Shown here: piece by piece, positions 23,191 through 36,527 of the stretch | How the letters are laid out: every line of letters begins with the position of its first letter | How positions within the stretch are numbered: position 1 is the stretch's first letter | NCBI RefSeq assembly: GCF_029227915.1 | Contig: NC_079876.1 | Coordinates: forward strand, 36,749,828 to 36,813,827 | Direction: 5' to 3' | DNA length: 64,000 nucleotides | Origin: Hydractinia symbiolongicarpus | Lineage: Eukaryota > Cnidaria > Hydrozoa > Anthoathecata > Hydractiniidae | Notes under the pieces: generated by a model | What the model was told of the DNA's origin: nothing | Seen by the model: only the letters and a program-made list of their open reading frames with translations | Databases searched by the model: none | Position numbers and translations under genes: made by a program

Positions 23191-25431
23191 GATTACACTG
23201 GGCGCTGTGGTAGCGCTTCATTTAAAAATTTAGATTAATAAGTCATTTTTTACTGTGGAACCATTCCTAGCCGTTATGGCGCGCTGAAGAAAAAGCGACA
23301 GTTTCAAAAACTACATTTCATTGACATTCTAACGGTATCAATCTGCTTCAGTTACAACGGTTGCGTCACATATTCGTACCAACTTGTATTTAGCAATATT
23401 TTTCTCCTATTAATAGGTTGCATCGCTTTTAACAGTGAAACGATTGACTGTGGGACTAAATTGAACTGATTTTGGACTGTGACCTTATAAATGGTATAAG
23501 TGAGACAAGTGGACTCCAAGAAATAACATTCTTTGTAATTTGACATTATTGCTGGAAATCAGCGATTACACTGGGCGCTGTGGTAACGCTTCATTTAAGA
23601 ATTTAGATAAATAAGTCATTCTTTACTGTGGGACCAATCCTAGCCGTTATCGCGCACTGAAGAAATAGCGACAATTTTAAAAAACTACATTTCATTGTCT
23701 TTCTAACAGTATCAATCTGTTTGAGTTACAACGGTTGAGTCACATATTCGTACCAACATGTATTTCGTCCTATTTTTCCGGTATTACTAGGTTGTATGGC
23801 TTTTAACAGTGAAACGATTAACTGTGGGACTTAATTGAACTGATTATTGACTGTGACCTTAAAAATGTTATAAGTGAGACAAGTGGACTCCAAGAAATAA
23901 CATTCTTCTTAATTTGATATGATTGCCGGAACTTAGCGATTACACTGGGCGCTGTGGTAGCGCTTCATTTAAAAATTTAGATTAATAAGTCATTTTTTAC
24001 TGTGGAACCATTCCTAGCCGTTATCGCGCGCTGAAGAAAAAGCGACAGTTTCAAAAACTACATTTCATTGACATTCTAACGGTATCAATCTGCTTCAGTT
24101 ACAACGGTTGCGTCACATATTCGTACCAACTTGTATTTAGCAATATTTTTCTCCTATTAATAGGTTGCATCGCTTTTAACAGTGAAACGATTGACTGTGG
24201 GACTAAATTGAACTGATTTTGGACTGTGACCTTATAAATGGTATAAGTGAGACAAGTGGACTCCAAGAAATAACATTCTTTGTAATTTGACATTATTGCT
24301 GGAAATCAGCGATTACACTGGGCGCTGTGGTAACGCTTCATTTAAGAATTTAGATAAATAAGTCATTCTTTACTGTGGGACCAATCCTAGCCGTTATCGC
24401 GCACTGAAGAAATAGCGACAATTTTAAAAAACTACATTTCATTGTCTTTCTAACAGTATCAATCTGTTTGAGTTACAACGGTTGAGTCACATATTCGTAC
24501 CAACATGTATTTCGTCCTATTTTTCCGGTATTACTAGGTTGTATGGCTTTTAACAGTGAAACGATTAACTGTGGGACTTAATTGAACTGATTATTGACTG
24601 TGACCTTAAAAATGTTATAAGTGAGACAAGTGGACTCCAAGAAATAACATTCTTCTTAATTTGATATGATTGCCGGAACTTAGCGATTACACTGGGCGCT
24701 GTGGTAGCGCTTCATTTAAAAATTTAGATTAATAAGTCATTTTTTACTGTGGAACCATTCCTAGCCGTTATCGCGCGCTGAAGAAAAAGCGACAGTTTCA
24801 AAAACTACATTTCATTGACTTTCTAACGGTATCAATCCGCTTCAGTTACAACGGTTGCGTCACATATTGGTACCAACTTGTATTTAGCGATATTTTTCTC
24901 TTATTAATAGGTTGCATCGCTTTTAACAGTGAAACGATTGACTGTGGGACTAAATTGAACTGATTTTGGACTGTGACCTTATAAATGGTATAAGTGAGAC
25001 AAGTGGACTCCAAGAAATAACATTCTTTGTAATTTGACATTATTGCTGGAACTCAGCGATTACACTGGGCGCTGTGGTAACGCTTCATTTAAGAATTTAG
25101 ATAAATAAGTCATTCTTTACTGTGGGACCAATCCTAGCCGTTATCGCGCACTGAAGAAATAGCGACAATTTTAAAAAACTGCATTTCAATGTCTTTCTAA
25201 CAGTATCAATCCGTTTGAGTTACAACGGTTGAGTCACATATTCGTACCAACATGTATTTCGTCCTATTTTTCCGGTATTACTAGGTTGTATGGCTTTTAA
25301 CAGTGAAACGATTAACTGTGGGACTTAATTGAACTGATTATTGACTGTGACCTTAAAAATGTTATAAGTGAGACAAGTGGACTCCAAGAAATAATATTCT
25401 TTTTAATTTGACATGATTGCCGGAACTCAGC
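23191..25431 (+). repeat. B-A dimer, 747-bp period, three copies
   Basis: Starts: 23191 B, 23564 A, 23938 B, 24311 A, 24685 B, 25058 A. The first two dimers share GGAAATCAGCGATTAC, AATCTGCTTCAG and TAGCAATATTTTTCTCC. The third has the TATTGGTACCAAC variant also seen in the last dimer at 10159. This is the 9412-10905 block with one extra dimer. Confidence 0.9.
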
Positions 25432-25802
25432 GATTACACTGGGCGCTGTGGTAGCGCTTCATTTAAACATTTAGATTAATAAGTCATTTTTACTGTGGAT
25501 CCATTCCTAGCCGTTATCGCGCGCTGAAAAAACAGCGACAGTTTCAAAAATTACATTTCATTGACTTTCTAACGGTATCAATCCGCTTCAGTTACAGCGG
25601 TTGAGTCACATATTCGTACCAACATGTATTTCGTGATATTTTTCCGGTATTACTAGGTTGTATGGCTTTTAACAGTGAAACGATTGACTGTGGGACTTAA
25701 TTGAACTGATTAAGGACTGTGACATTATAAGAGTGAAAGTGAGACAATTGTACCCCAAGAAATAACATTCTTCTTAATTTGACATGATTGCCGAAACTCA
25801 GC
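25432..25802 (+). repeat. Class F monomer (representative)
   Basis: This 371-bp copy defines class F, a B-related front joined to a distinct back half. Markers are TCATTTAAACATTTAGATT, AAAAATTACATTTC, TTACAGCGGTTG, GATTAAGGACTGTGACATT, GTGAAAGTGAGACAATTG and CCCCAAGAAATAAC. Copies are at 26537, 28388 and 29493. The copies at 26537 and 29493 also carry CCTAGGCG in place of CCTAGCCG. Confidence 0.83.
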
Positions 25803-26173
25803 GATTACACTGGGCGCGGTGGTAGCGCTTCAATTAAAAATTAGGATAAAAAGTCATTTTTTACTGTGGGACCAATCCTAGCAGAAATTGCGCGCTGAAG
25901 TAATAACGACAGTTTCAAAAACTACATTTCAATAACATTCTAACGGTATCAATCCGCTTCAGTTACAGCGGTTGAGTCACATATTCGTACCAACATGTAT
26001 TTCGTGATATTTTTCCGGTATTACTAGGTTGTATGGCTTCTAACAGTGAAACGATTGCCTGTGGGACTTAATTGAACTGATTATGGACTGTGACCTTATA
26101 AATGTTAAAGTGAGAAAATTGGACTGCAAGAAATATTATTCATCCTAATTTGACATGATTGCCGAAACTCGGC
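25803..26173 (+). repeat. Class E monomer (representative)
   Basis: This 371-bp copy defines class E: GGGCGCGGTGGTAGC (T to G in the usual GCGCTGTGG), TTAGGATAAAAAG, CTAGCAGAAAT replacing CTAGCCGTTAT, TGAAGTAATAACGAC, CAATAACATTCTAACGG, TTACAGCGGTTG, GATTGCCTGTGG and GGACTGCAAGAAAT. Copies lie at 26909, 28759 and 29865, and looser relatives with CTAGCCGAAAT at 32078, 61938 and 63427. Confidence 0.85.
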
Positions 26174-26536
26174 AATTACACTGGGCGCTGTGGTAACGCT
26201 TCATTTAAAAATTTAGATAAATAATTCATTTTTTCTGTGGAACCAATCCTAGCCGTTATCGCGCGCTGAAGAAATAGCGACAGTTTCATTTCATTGACTT
26301 TCTAACATTATTAATCCGTTTGAGTTACAACGGTTGAGTCACATATTCGTACCAACATGTTTTTCGTGACATTTTTCCGGTATTACTAGGTTGTATGGCT
26401 TTTAACAGTGAAACGATTGACTGTGGGACTTAATTGAACTGATTATGGACTGTGACCTTACAAATGTTATAAGTGAGACATGTGGACTCCAAGAAATAAT
26501 ATTCTTTTTAATTTGACATGATTGCCGGAACTCAGA
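26174..26536 (+). repeat. Class G monomer (representative, short form)
   Basis: This 363-bp copy starts with AACGCTTCATTTAAAAATT and AGATAAATAATTCATTTT, then continues with the class D core, including the same 9-bp deletion (GACAGTTTCATTTCATTGAC). Further copies are at 27281, 29130, 30237 and 31344, and a partial one opens at 63798. It looks like an A-like head joined to a D body, now amplified as its own class. Confidence 0.8.
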
Positions 26537-28387
26537 GATTACACTGGGCGCTGTGGTAGCGCTTCATTTAAACATTTAGATTAATAAGTCATTTTTTACT
26601 GTGGAACCATTCCTAGGCGTTATCGCGCGCTGAAGAAACAGCCACAGTTTCAAAAATTAAATTTCATTGACTTTCTAACGGTATCAATCCGCTTCAGTTA
26701 CAGCGGTTGATTCACATATTCGTACCAACATGTATTTCGTGATATTTTTCCGGTATTACTAGGTTGTATGGCTTTTAACAGTGAAACGATTGACTGTGGG
26801 ACTTAATTGAACTGATTAAGGACTGTGACATTGTAAATGTGAAAGTGAGACAATTGGACCCCAAGAAATAACATTCTTCTTAATTTGACATGATTGCCGA
26901 AACTCAGCGATTACACTGGGCGCGGTGGTAGCGCTTCAATTAAAAATTAGGATAAAAAGTCATTTTTTACTGTGGGACCAATCCTAGCAGAAATCGCGCG
27001 CTGAAGTAATAACGACAGTTTCAAAAACTACATTTCAATAACATTCTAACGGTATCAATCCGCTTCAGTTACAGCGGTTGAGTCACATATTCGTACCAAC
27101 ATGTATTTCCTGATATTTTTCCGGTATTACTAGGTTGTATGGCTTCTAACAGTGAAACGATTGCCTTGTGGGACTTAATTGAACAGATTATGGACTGTGA
27201 CCTTATAAATGTTAAAGTGAGAAAATTGGACTGCAAGAAATAACATTCTTCCTAATTTGACATGATTGCCGAAACTCAGCAATTACACTGGGCGCTGTGG
27301 TAACGCTTCATTTAAAAATTAAGATAAATAATTCATTTTTTCTGTGGGACCAATCCTAGCCGTTATCGCGCGCTGAAGAAATAGCGACAGTTTCATTTCA
27401 TTTACTTTCTAACATTATTAATCCGTTTGAGTTACAACGGTTGAGTCACATATTCGTACCAACATGTTTTTCGTGATATTTTTCTGGTATTACTAGGTTG
27501 TATGGCTTTTAACAGTGAAACAATTGACTGTGGGACTTAATTGAACTGATTATGGACTGTGACCTTACAAATGTTAAAGTGAGAAAATTGGACTCCAAGA
27601 AATAACATTCTTCCTAATTTGACATGATTGCCGAAACTCAGCAATTACACTGGGCGCTGTGGTAGCGCTTCAATTAAAAATTAAGATAAAAAAGTCATTT
27701 TTTGCTGTGGGACCAATCCTAGCCGTTAGCGCGCGCTGAATTAATAGATACAGTTTCAAATACTACATTTCACTGATTTTCAAACGGTGTCAATCCGTTT
27801 GAGTTTCAACGGTTGGGTCACATATTCGACCAACATGTATTTAGCGATATTTATCTGATATTATTAGGTTGCATCGCTTTTAACAGTGAAACAATTGACT
27901 GTCGGGCTAAATTGAACTGATTTTAGACTGTGATCTTATAAGTGTTATAAGTGAGACAAGTGGACTCCAAGAAATAACATTCTTCTTAACTTGATATGAT
28001 TGCCGGAACTCAGCAATTACACTGGGCGCTGTGGTAGCGCTTCATTTAAAAATTTAGATTAATAAGTCATTTTTTACTGTGAAACCATTCCTAGGCGTTA
28101 TCGCGCGCTGAAGAAACAGCGACAGTTTCAAAAATTACATTTCATTGACTTTCTAACGGTATCAATCCGCTTCAGTTACAGCGGTTGAGTCACATATTCG
28201 TACCAACATGTATTTCGTCCTATTTTTCCGGTATTACTAGGTTGTATGGCTTTTAACAGTGAAACGATTAACTGTGGGACTTAATTGAACTGATTATTGA
28301 CTGTGACCTTTATAATGTTATAAGTGAGACAAGTGGACTCCAAGAAATAATATTCTTTTTAATTTGACATGGTTGCCGGAACTCAGC

Positions 28388-31343
28388 GATTACACTGGGC
28401 GCTGTGGTAGCGCTTCATTTAAACATTTAGATTAATAATTCATTTTTACTGTGGAACCATTCCTAGCCGTTATCGCGCGCTGAAGAAACAGCGACAGTTT
28501 CAAAAATTACATTTCATTGACTTTCTAACGGTATCAATCCGCTTCAGTTACAGCGGTTGAGTCACATATTCGTACCAACATGTATTTCGTCCTATTTTTC
28601 CGGTATTACTAGGTTGTATGACTTTTAACAGTGAAACGATTGACTGTGGGACTTAATTGAACTGATTAAGGACTGTGACATTATAAGAGTGAAAGTGAGA
28701 CAATTGTACCCCAAGAAATAACATTCTTCTTAATTTGACATGATTGCCGAAACTCAGCGATTACACTGGGCGCGGTGGTAGCGCTTCAATTAAAAATTAG
28801 GATAAAAAGTCATTTTTTACTGTGGGACCAATCCTAGCAGAAATCGCGCGCTGAAGTAATAACGACAGTTTCAAAAACTACATTTCAATAACATTCTAAC
28901 GGTATCAATCCGCTTCAGTTACAGCGGTTGAGTCACATATTCGTACCAACATGTATTTCGTGATATTTTTCCGGTATTACTAGGTTGTATGGCTTCTAAC
29001 AGTGAAACGATTGCCTGTGGGACTTAATTGAACTGATTATGGACTGTGACCTTATAAATGTTAAAGTGAGAAAATTGGACTGCAAGAAATATTATTCATC
29101 CTAATTTGACATGATTGCCGAAACTCAGCAATTACACTGGGCGCTGTGGTAACGCTTCATTTAAAAATTTAGATAAATAATTCATTTTTTCTGTGGGACC
29201 AATCCTAGCCGTTATCGCGCGCTGAAGAAATAGCGACAGTTTCATTTCATTGACTTTCTAACATTATTAATCCGTTTGAGTTACAACGGTTGAGTCACAT
29301 ATTCGTACCAACATGTTTTTCGTGATATTTTTCCGGTATTACTAGGTTGTATGGCTTTTAACAGTGAAACGATTGACTGTGGGACTTAATTGAACTGATT
29401 ATGGACTGTGACCTTACAAATGTTATAAGTGAGACATGTGGACTCCAAGAAATAATATTCTTTTTAATTTGACATGATTGCTGGAACTCAGAGATTACAC
29501 TGGGCGCTGTGGTAGCGCTTCATTTAAACATTTAGATTAATAAGTCATTTTTTACTGTGGAACCATTCCTAGGCGTTATCGCGCGCTGAAGAAACAGCGA
29601 CAGTTTCAAAAATTACATTTCATTGACTTTCTAACGGTATCAATCCGCTTCAGTTACAGCGGTTGATTCACATTTTCGTACCAACATGTATTTCGTGATA
29701 TTTTTCCGGTATTACTAGGTTGTATGGCTTTTAACAGTGAAACGATTGACTGTGGGACTTAATTGAACTGATTAAGGACTGTGACATTGTAAATGTGAAA
29801 GTGAGACAATTGGACCCCAAGAAATAACATTCTTCTTAATTTGACATGATTGCCGAAACTCAGCGATTACACTGGGCGCGGTGGTAGCGCTTCAATTAAA
29901 AATTAGGATAAAAAGTCATTTTTTACTGTGGGACCAATCCTAGCAGAAATCGCGCGCTGAAGTAATAACGACAGTTTCAAAAACTACATTTCAATAACAT
30001 TCTAACGGTATCAATCCGCTTCAGTTACAGCGGTTGAGTCACATATTCGTACCAACATGTATTTCCTGATATTTTTCCGGTATTACTAGGTTGTATGGCT
30101 TCTAACAGTGAAACGATTGCCTTGTGGGACTTAATTGAACAGATTATGGACTGTGACCTTATAAATGTTAAAGTGAGAAAATTGGACTGCAAGAAATAAC
30201 ATTCTTCCTAATTTGACATGATTGCCGAAACTCAGCAATTACACTGGGCGCTGTGGTAACGCTTCATTTAAAAATTAAGATAAATAATTCATTTTTTCTG
30301 TGGGACCAATCCTAGCCGTTATCGCGCGCTGAAGAAATAGCGACAGTTTCATTTCATTTACTTTCTAACATTATTAATCCGTTTGAGTTACAACGGTTGA
30401 GTCACATATTCGTACCAACATGTTTTTCGTGATATTTTTCTGGTATTACTAGGTTGTATGGCTTTTAACAGTGAAACGATTGACTGTGGGACTTAATTGA
30501 ACTGATTATGGACTGTGACCTTACAAATGTTAAAGTGAGAAAATTGGACTCCAAGAAATAACATTCTTCCTAATTTGACATGATTGCCGAAACTCAGCAA
30601 TTACACTGGGCGCTGTGGTAGCGCTTCAATTAAAAATTAAGATAAAAAAGTCATTTTTTGCTGTGGGACCAATCCTAGCCGTTAGCGCGCGCTGAATTAA
30701 TAGATACAGTTTCAAATACTACATTTCACTGATTTTCAAACGGTGTCAATCCGTTTGAGTTTCAACGGTTGGGCCACATATTCGACCAACATGTATTTAG
30801 CGATATTTATCTGATATTATTAGGTTGCATCGCTTTTAACAATGAAACAATTGACTGTCGGGCTAAATTGAACTGATTTTGGACTGTGATCTTATAAGTG
30901 TTATAAGTGAGACAAGTGGACTCCAAGAAATAACATTCTTCTTAATTTGATATGATTGCCGGAACTCAGCGATTACACTGGGCGCTGTGGTAGCGCTTCA
31001 TTTAAAAATTTAGATTAATAAGTCATTTTTTACTGTGAAACCATTCCTAGGCGTTATCGCGCGCTGAAGAAACAGCGACAGTTTCAAAAATTACATTTCA
31101 TTGACTTTCTAACGGTATCAATCCGCTTCAGTTACAGCGGTTGATTCACATATTCGTACCAACATGTATTTCGTGATATTTTTCCGGTATTACTAGGTTG
31201 TATGGCTTCTAACAGTGAAACGATTGCCTTGGGGGACTTAATTGAACAGATTATGGACTGTGACCTTATAAATGTTAAAGTGAGAAAATTGGACTGCAAG
31301 AAATAACATTCTTCCTAATTTGACATGATTGCCGAAACTCAGC
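28388..31343 (+). repeat. F-E-G-F-E-G-C-B HOR, copy 2 (2956 bp)
   Basis: Starts: 28388 F, 28759 E, 29130 G, 29493 F, 29865 E, 30237 G, 30599 C, 30971 B/E chimera. All eight sit exactly 2956 bp after copy 1. Private states shared with copy 1 include ATTATAAGAGTGAAAG, AAATATTATTCATCC, CATTTCCTGATATTTTTCC-like E changes and GATTGCCTTGTGGG. The final monomer differs: it continues into E sequence (ATTGCCTTGGGGGAC) and not into A. Confidence 0.92.
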
Positions 31344-34314
31344 AATTACACTGGGCGCTGTGGTAACGCTTCATTTAAAAATTAAGATAAATAATTCATT
31401 TTTTCTGTGGGACCAATCCTAGCCGTTATCGCGCGCTGAAGAAATAGCGACAGTTTCATTTCATTTACTCTCTAACATTATTAATCCGTTTGAGTTACAA
31501 CGGTTGAGTCACATATTCGTACCAACATGTTTTTCGTGATATTTTTCCGGTATTACTAGGTTGTATGGCTTTTAACAGTGAAACGATTGACTGTGGGACT
31601 TAATTGAACTGATTATGGACTGTGACCTTACAAATGTTAAAGTGAGAAAATTGAACTCCAAGAAATAACATTCTTCCTAATTTGACATGATTGCCGAAAC
31701 TCAGCAATAACACTGGGCGCTGTGGTAACGCTTCATTTAAAAATTAAGATAAAAAAGTCATTTTTTGCTGTGGGACCAATCCTAGCCGTAAGCGCGCGCT
31801 GAATTAATAGATACAGTTTCAAATACTACATTTCACTGATTTTCTAACGGTGTCAATCCGTTTGAGTTTCAACGGTTGGGTCACATATTCGACCAACATG
31901 TATTTAGCGATATTTTTCTCCTATTATTAGGTTGCATCGCTTTTAACAGTGAAACGATTGAATGTGGGACTAAATTGAACTGATTTTGGACTGTGACCTT
32001 ATAAATGGTATAAGTGAGACAAGTGGACTCCAAGAAATAACATTCTTTGTAATTTGACATGATTGCCGGAACTCAGCGATTACACTGGGCGCGGTGGTAG
32101 CGCATCAATTAAAAATTAGGATAAAAAGTCATTTTTTACTGTGGGACCAATCCTAGCCGAAATCGCGCGCTGAAGTAATAGCGACAGTTTCAAAAACTAC
32201 ATTTCAATAACATTCTAACGGTATCAATCCGCTTCAGTTACAGCGGTTGAGTCACATATTCGTACCAACATGTATTTCGTGATATTTTTCCGGTATTACT
32301 AGGTTGTATGGCTTTTAACAGTGAAACAATTGACTGTCGGGCTAAATTGAACTGATTTTGGACTGTGACCTTATAAGTGTTATAAGTGAGACAAGTGGAC
32401 TCCAAGAAATAACATTCTTCTTAATTTGATATGATTGCCGGAACTCAGCGATTACACTGGGCGCTGTGGTAGCGCTTCATTTAAAAATTTAGATTAATAA
32501 GTCATTTTTTACTGTGAAACCATTCCAAGCCGTTATCGCGCGCTGAAGAAACAGCGACAGTTTCAAAAACTACATTTCATTGACTTTCTAACGGTATCAA
32601 TCCGCTTCAGTTACAACGGTTGAGTCACATATTCGTACCAACTTGTCTTTAGCGATATTTTTCTCGTATTATTAGGTTGCATCGCTTTTAACAGTGAAAC
32701 GATTGACTGTGGGACTAAATTGAACTGATTTTGGACTGTGACCTTATAAATGGTATAAGTGAGACAAGTGGACTCCAAGAAATAACATTTTTTGTAATTT
32801 GACATGATTGCCGGAACTCAGCGATTACACTGGGCGCTGCGGTAACGCTTCATTTAAGAATTTAGATAAATAAGTCATTCTTTACTGTGGGACCAATCCT
32901 AGCCGTTATCGCGCACTGAAGAAATAGCGACAATTTCAAAAACTACATTTCATTGTCTTTCTAAATTTATCAATCCGTTTGAGTTACAACGGTTGAGTCA
33001 CATATTCGTACCAACATGTATTTCGTCCTATTTTCCCGGTATTACTAGGTTGTATGGCTTTTAACAGTGAAACGATTGACTGTGGAACTAAATTGAACTG
33101 ATTTTGGACTGTGACCTTATAAATGTTATCAGTGAGACAAGTGGACTCAAAGAAATAACATTCTTTTTAATTTGACATGATTGCCGGAACTCAGCGATTA
33201 CACTGGGCGCTGTGGCAACGCTTCATTTAAAAATTAAGATAAAAAAGTCATTTTTTGCTGTGGGACCAATCCTAGCCGTTAGCGCGCGCTGAATTAATAG
33301 ATACAGTTTCAAATACTACATTTCACAGATTTTCTAACGGTGTCAGTCCGTTTGAGTTTCAACGGTTGGGTCACATATTCGACCAACATGTATTTAGCGA
33401 TATTTATCTGATATTACTAGGTTGCATCGCTTTTAACAGTGAAACAATTGACTGTCGGGCTAAATTGAACTGATTTTGGACTGTGACCTTATAAATGTTA
33501 TAAGTGAGACAAGTGGACTCCAAGAAAAAAACATTCTTTTTAATTTGATATGATTGCCGGAACTCAGCGATTACACTGGGCGCTGTGGTAGCGCTTCATT
33601 TAAAAATTTAGATTAATTAGTCATTTTTTACTGTGGAACCATTCCTAGCCATTATCGCGCGCTGAAGAAACAGCGACAGTTTCAAAAACTACATCTCATT
33701 GACTTTCTAACGGTATTAATCCGTTTGAGTTACAGCGGTTGAGTCACATATTCGTACCAACATGTATTTCGTGATATTTTTCCGGTATTACTAGGTTGTA
33801 TGGCTTCTAACAGTGAAACGATTGACTATGGGACTAAGTTGAACTGATTTTGGACTGTGACCTTATAAATGGTATAAGTGAGACAAGTGTACTCCAAGAA
33901 ATAACATTCTTTGTAATTTGACATGATTGCCGGAACTCAGCGATTACACTGGGCGCTGTGGTAACGCTTCATTTAAGAATTTAGATAAATAAGTCATTCT
34001 TTACTGTGGGACCAATCCTAGCCGTTATCGCGCGCTGAAGAAATAGCGACAGTTTCAAAAACTACATCTCATTGACTTTCTAACGGTATTAATCCGTTTG
34101 AGTTACAGCGGTTGAGTCACATATTCGTACCAACATGTATTTCGTGATATTTTTCCGGTATTACTAGGTTGTATGGCTTCTAACAGTGAAACGATTGACT
34201 ATGGGACTAAGTTGAACTGATTTTGGACTGTGACCTTATAAATGTTATAAAAGAGACAAGAGGACTCCAAGAAATAACATTCTTTTTAATTTGACATGAT
34301 TGCCGGATCTCAGC
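31344..34314 (+). repeat. Mixed block without a clear HOR
   Basis: Starts: 31344 G, 31706 G/C/B chimera, 32078 E/C chimera, 32450 B', 32823 A, 33196 C, 33569 B-like, 33942 A/B chimera. The A monomer at 32823 introduces two variants found again at 41.7-45.7 kb: GCGCTGCGGTAACG and, in the preceding tail, ACATTTTTTGTAATTTG. It also has CTAAATTTATCAATCC, shared with 35049, 36155, 43213, 47434 and 48542. The C monomer at 33196 starts GGCAACGCTTCATTT, an A-like head on a C body. Confidence 0.8.
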
Positions 34315-36527
34315 GATTACACTGGGCGCTATGGTAGCGCTTTAATTAAAAATTAAGACAAAAAATCATTTTTTACTGTGGGACCAATCCTAGCCGTTAG
34401 CGCGCGCTAAAGAAATAGCGACAGTTTCATTTCATTGACTTTCTAACATTATTAATCCGTTTGAGTTACAATTGTTGAGTCACATATTCGTACCAACATG
34501 TTTTTCGTGATATTTTTCCGGTATTACTAGGTTGTATGGCTTTTAACAGTGAAACGATTGACTGTGGGACTTAATTGAACTGATTATGGACTGTGACGTT
34601 ATAAATGTTAAAGTGAGAAAATTGGACTCCAAGAAATAACATTCTTCCTAATTTGACATGATTGCCGAAACTCAGCAATTACACTGGGCGCTGTGGTAGC
34701 GCTTCAATTAAAAATTAAGATAAAAAAGTCATTTTTTGCTGTGGGACCAATCCTAGCCGTTAGCGTGCGCTGTATTAATAGATACAGTTTCAAATACTAC
34801 ATTTCACTGATTTTCTAACGGTGTCAGTCCGTTTGAGTTTCAACGGTTGGGTCACATATTCGACCAACATGTATTTAGCGATATTTATCTGATATTACTA
34901 GGTTGCATCGCTTTTAACAGTGAAACAATTGACTGTCGGGCTAAACTGAACTGATTTTGGACTGTGACCTTATAAATGTTATAAGTGAGACAAGTGGACT
35001 CCAAGAAATAACATTCTTTGTAATTTGACATGATTGCCGGAACTTTGCGATTACACTGGGCGCTGTGGTAACGCTTCATTTAAGAATTTAGATAAATAAG
35101 TCATTCTTTACTGTGGGACCAATCCTAGCCGTTATCACGCACTGAAGAAATAGCGAGAATTTCAAAAACTACATTTCATTGTCTTTCTAAATTTATCAAT
35201 CCGTTTGAGTTACAACGGTTGAGTCACATATTCGTACCAACATGTATTTCGTGATATTTTTCCGGTATTACTAGGTTGTATGGCTTCTAACAGTGAAACG
35301 ATTGACTATGGGACTAAGTTGAACTGATTTTGGACTGTGACCTTATAAATGTTATAAAAGAGACAAGAGGACTCCAAGAAATAACATTCTTTTTAATTTG
35401 ACATGATTGCCGGATCTCAGCGATTACACTGGGCGCTGTGGTAGCGCTTTAATTAAAAATTAAGACAAAAAATCATTTTTTACTGTGGGACCAATCCTAG
35501 CCGTTAGCGCGCGCTGAAGAAATAGCGACAGTTTCATTTCATTGACTTTCTAACATTATTAATCCGTTTGAGTTACAATGGTTGAGTCACATATTCGTAC
35601 CAACATGTTTTTCGTGATATTTTTCCGGTATTACTAGGTTGTATGGCTTTTAACAGTGAAACGATTGACTGTGGGACTTAATTGAACTGATTATGGACTG
35701 AGACGTTATAAATGTTAAAGTGAGAAAATTGGACTCCAAGAAATAACATTCTTCCTAATTTGACATGATTGCCGAAACTCAGCAATTACACTGGGCGCTG
35801 TGGTAGCGCTTCAATTAAAAATAAGATAAAAAAGTCATTTTTTGCTGTGGGACCAATCCTAGCCGTTAGCGCGCGCTGTATTAATAGATACAGTTTCAAA
35901 TACTACATTTCACTGATTTTCTAACGGTGTCAGTCCGTTTGAGTTTCAACGGTTGGGTCACATATTCGACCAACATGTATTTAGCGATATTTATCTGATA
36001 TTACTAGGTTGCATCGCTTTTAACAGTGAAACAATTGACTGTCGGGCTAAACTGAACTGATTTTGGACTGTGACCTTATAAATGTTATAAGTAAGACAAG
36101 TGGACTCCAAGAAATAACATTCTTTGTAATTTGACATGATTGCCGGAACTTTGCGATTACACTGGGCGCTGTGGTAACGCTTCATTTAAGAATTTAGATA
36201 AATAAGTCATTCTTTACTGTGGGACCAATCCTAGCCGTTATCGCGCACTGAAGAAATAGCGAGAATTTCAAAAACTACATTTCATTGTCTTTCTAAATTT
36301 ATCAATCCGTTTGAGTTACAACGGTTGAGTCACATATTCGTACCAACATGTATTTCGTCCTATTTTCCTGGTATTACTAGGTTGTATGGCTTTTAACAGT
36401 GAAACGATTGACTGTGGGACTAAATTGAACTGATTTTGGACTGTGACCTTATAAATGTAATAAGTGAAACAAGTGGACTCCAAGAAATAACATTCTTTTT
36501 AATTTGACATGATTGCCGGAACTCAGC
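34315..36527 (+). repeat. D-C-A trimer, 1107-bp period, two copies
   Basis: Starts: 34315 D, 34677 C, 35049 A, 35422 D, 35784 C, 36155 A. Shared private states are GCCGGATCTCAGCG, CGCGCTGTATTAATAG (GCGTGCGCTGT in copy 1), GGAACTTTGCGATTAC, AGCGAGAATTTC and CTAAATTTATC. Copy 2 has a 1-bp loss in AAAAATAAGATAAA. A diverged version of the C-A pair lies at 47062 and 48170. Confidence 0.88.

Larger units (their letters stand above)
25432..28387 (+). repeat. F-E-G-F-E-G-C-B HOR, copy 1 (2956 bp)
   Basis: Starts: 25432 F, 25803 E, 26174 G, 26537 F, 26909 E, 27281 G, 27643 C, 28015 B-like chimera. Inside it F-E-G is itself a trimer at 1105-1107 bp. The last monomer has a B front with CCTAGGCG, then TTACAGCGG and an A-type back. 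Classes F, E and G are almost confined to this domain, which marks a distinct subarray. Confidence 0.92.

Noticed and set aside
34885-35079. 64-codon minus-strand frame with a different N-terminus (also 35991-36185, 47270-47464, 48378-48572)
   Set aside because: It appears where GGAACTTTGCG replaces GGAACTCAGCG, which only extends the same chance frame upstream across the anchor. Its presence at four places reflects duplication of the C-A unit.
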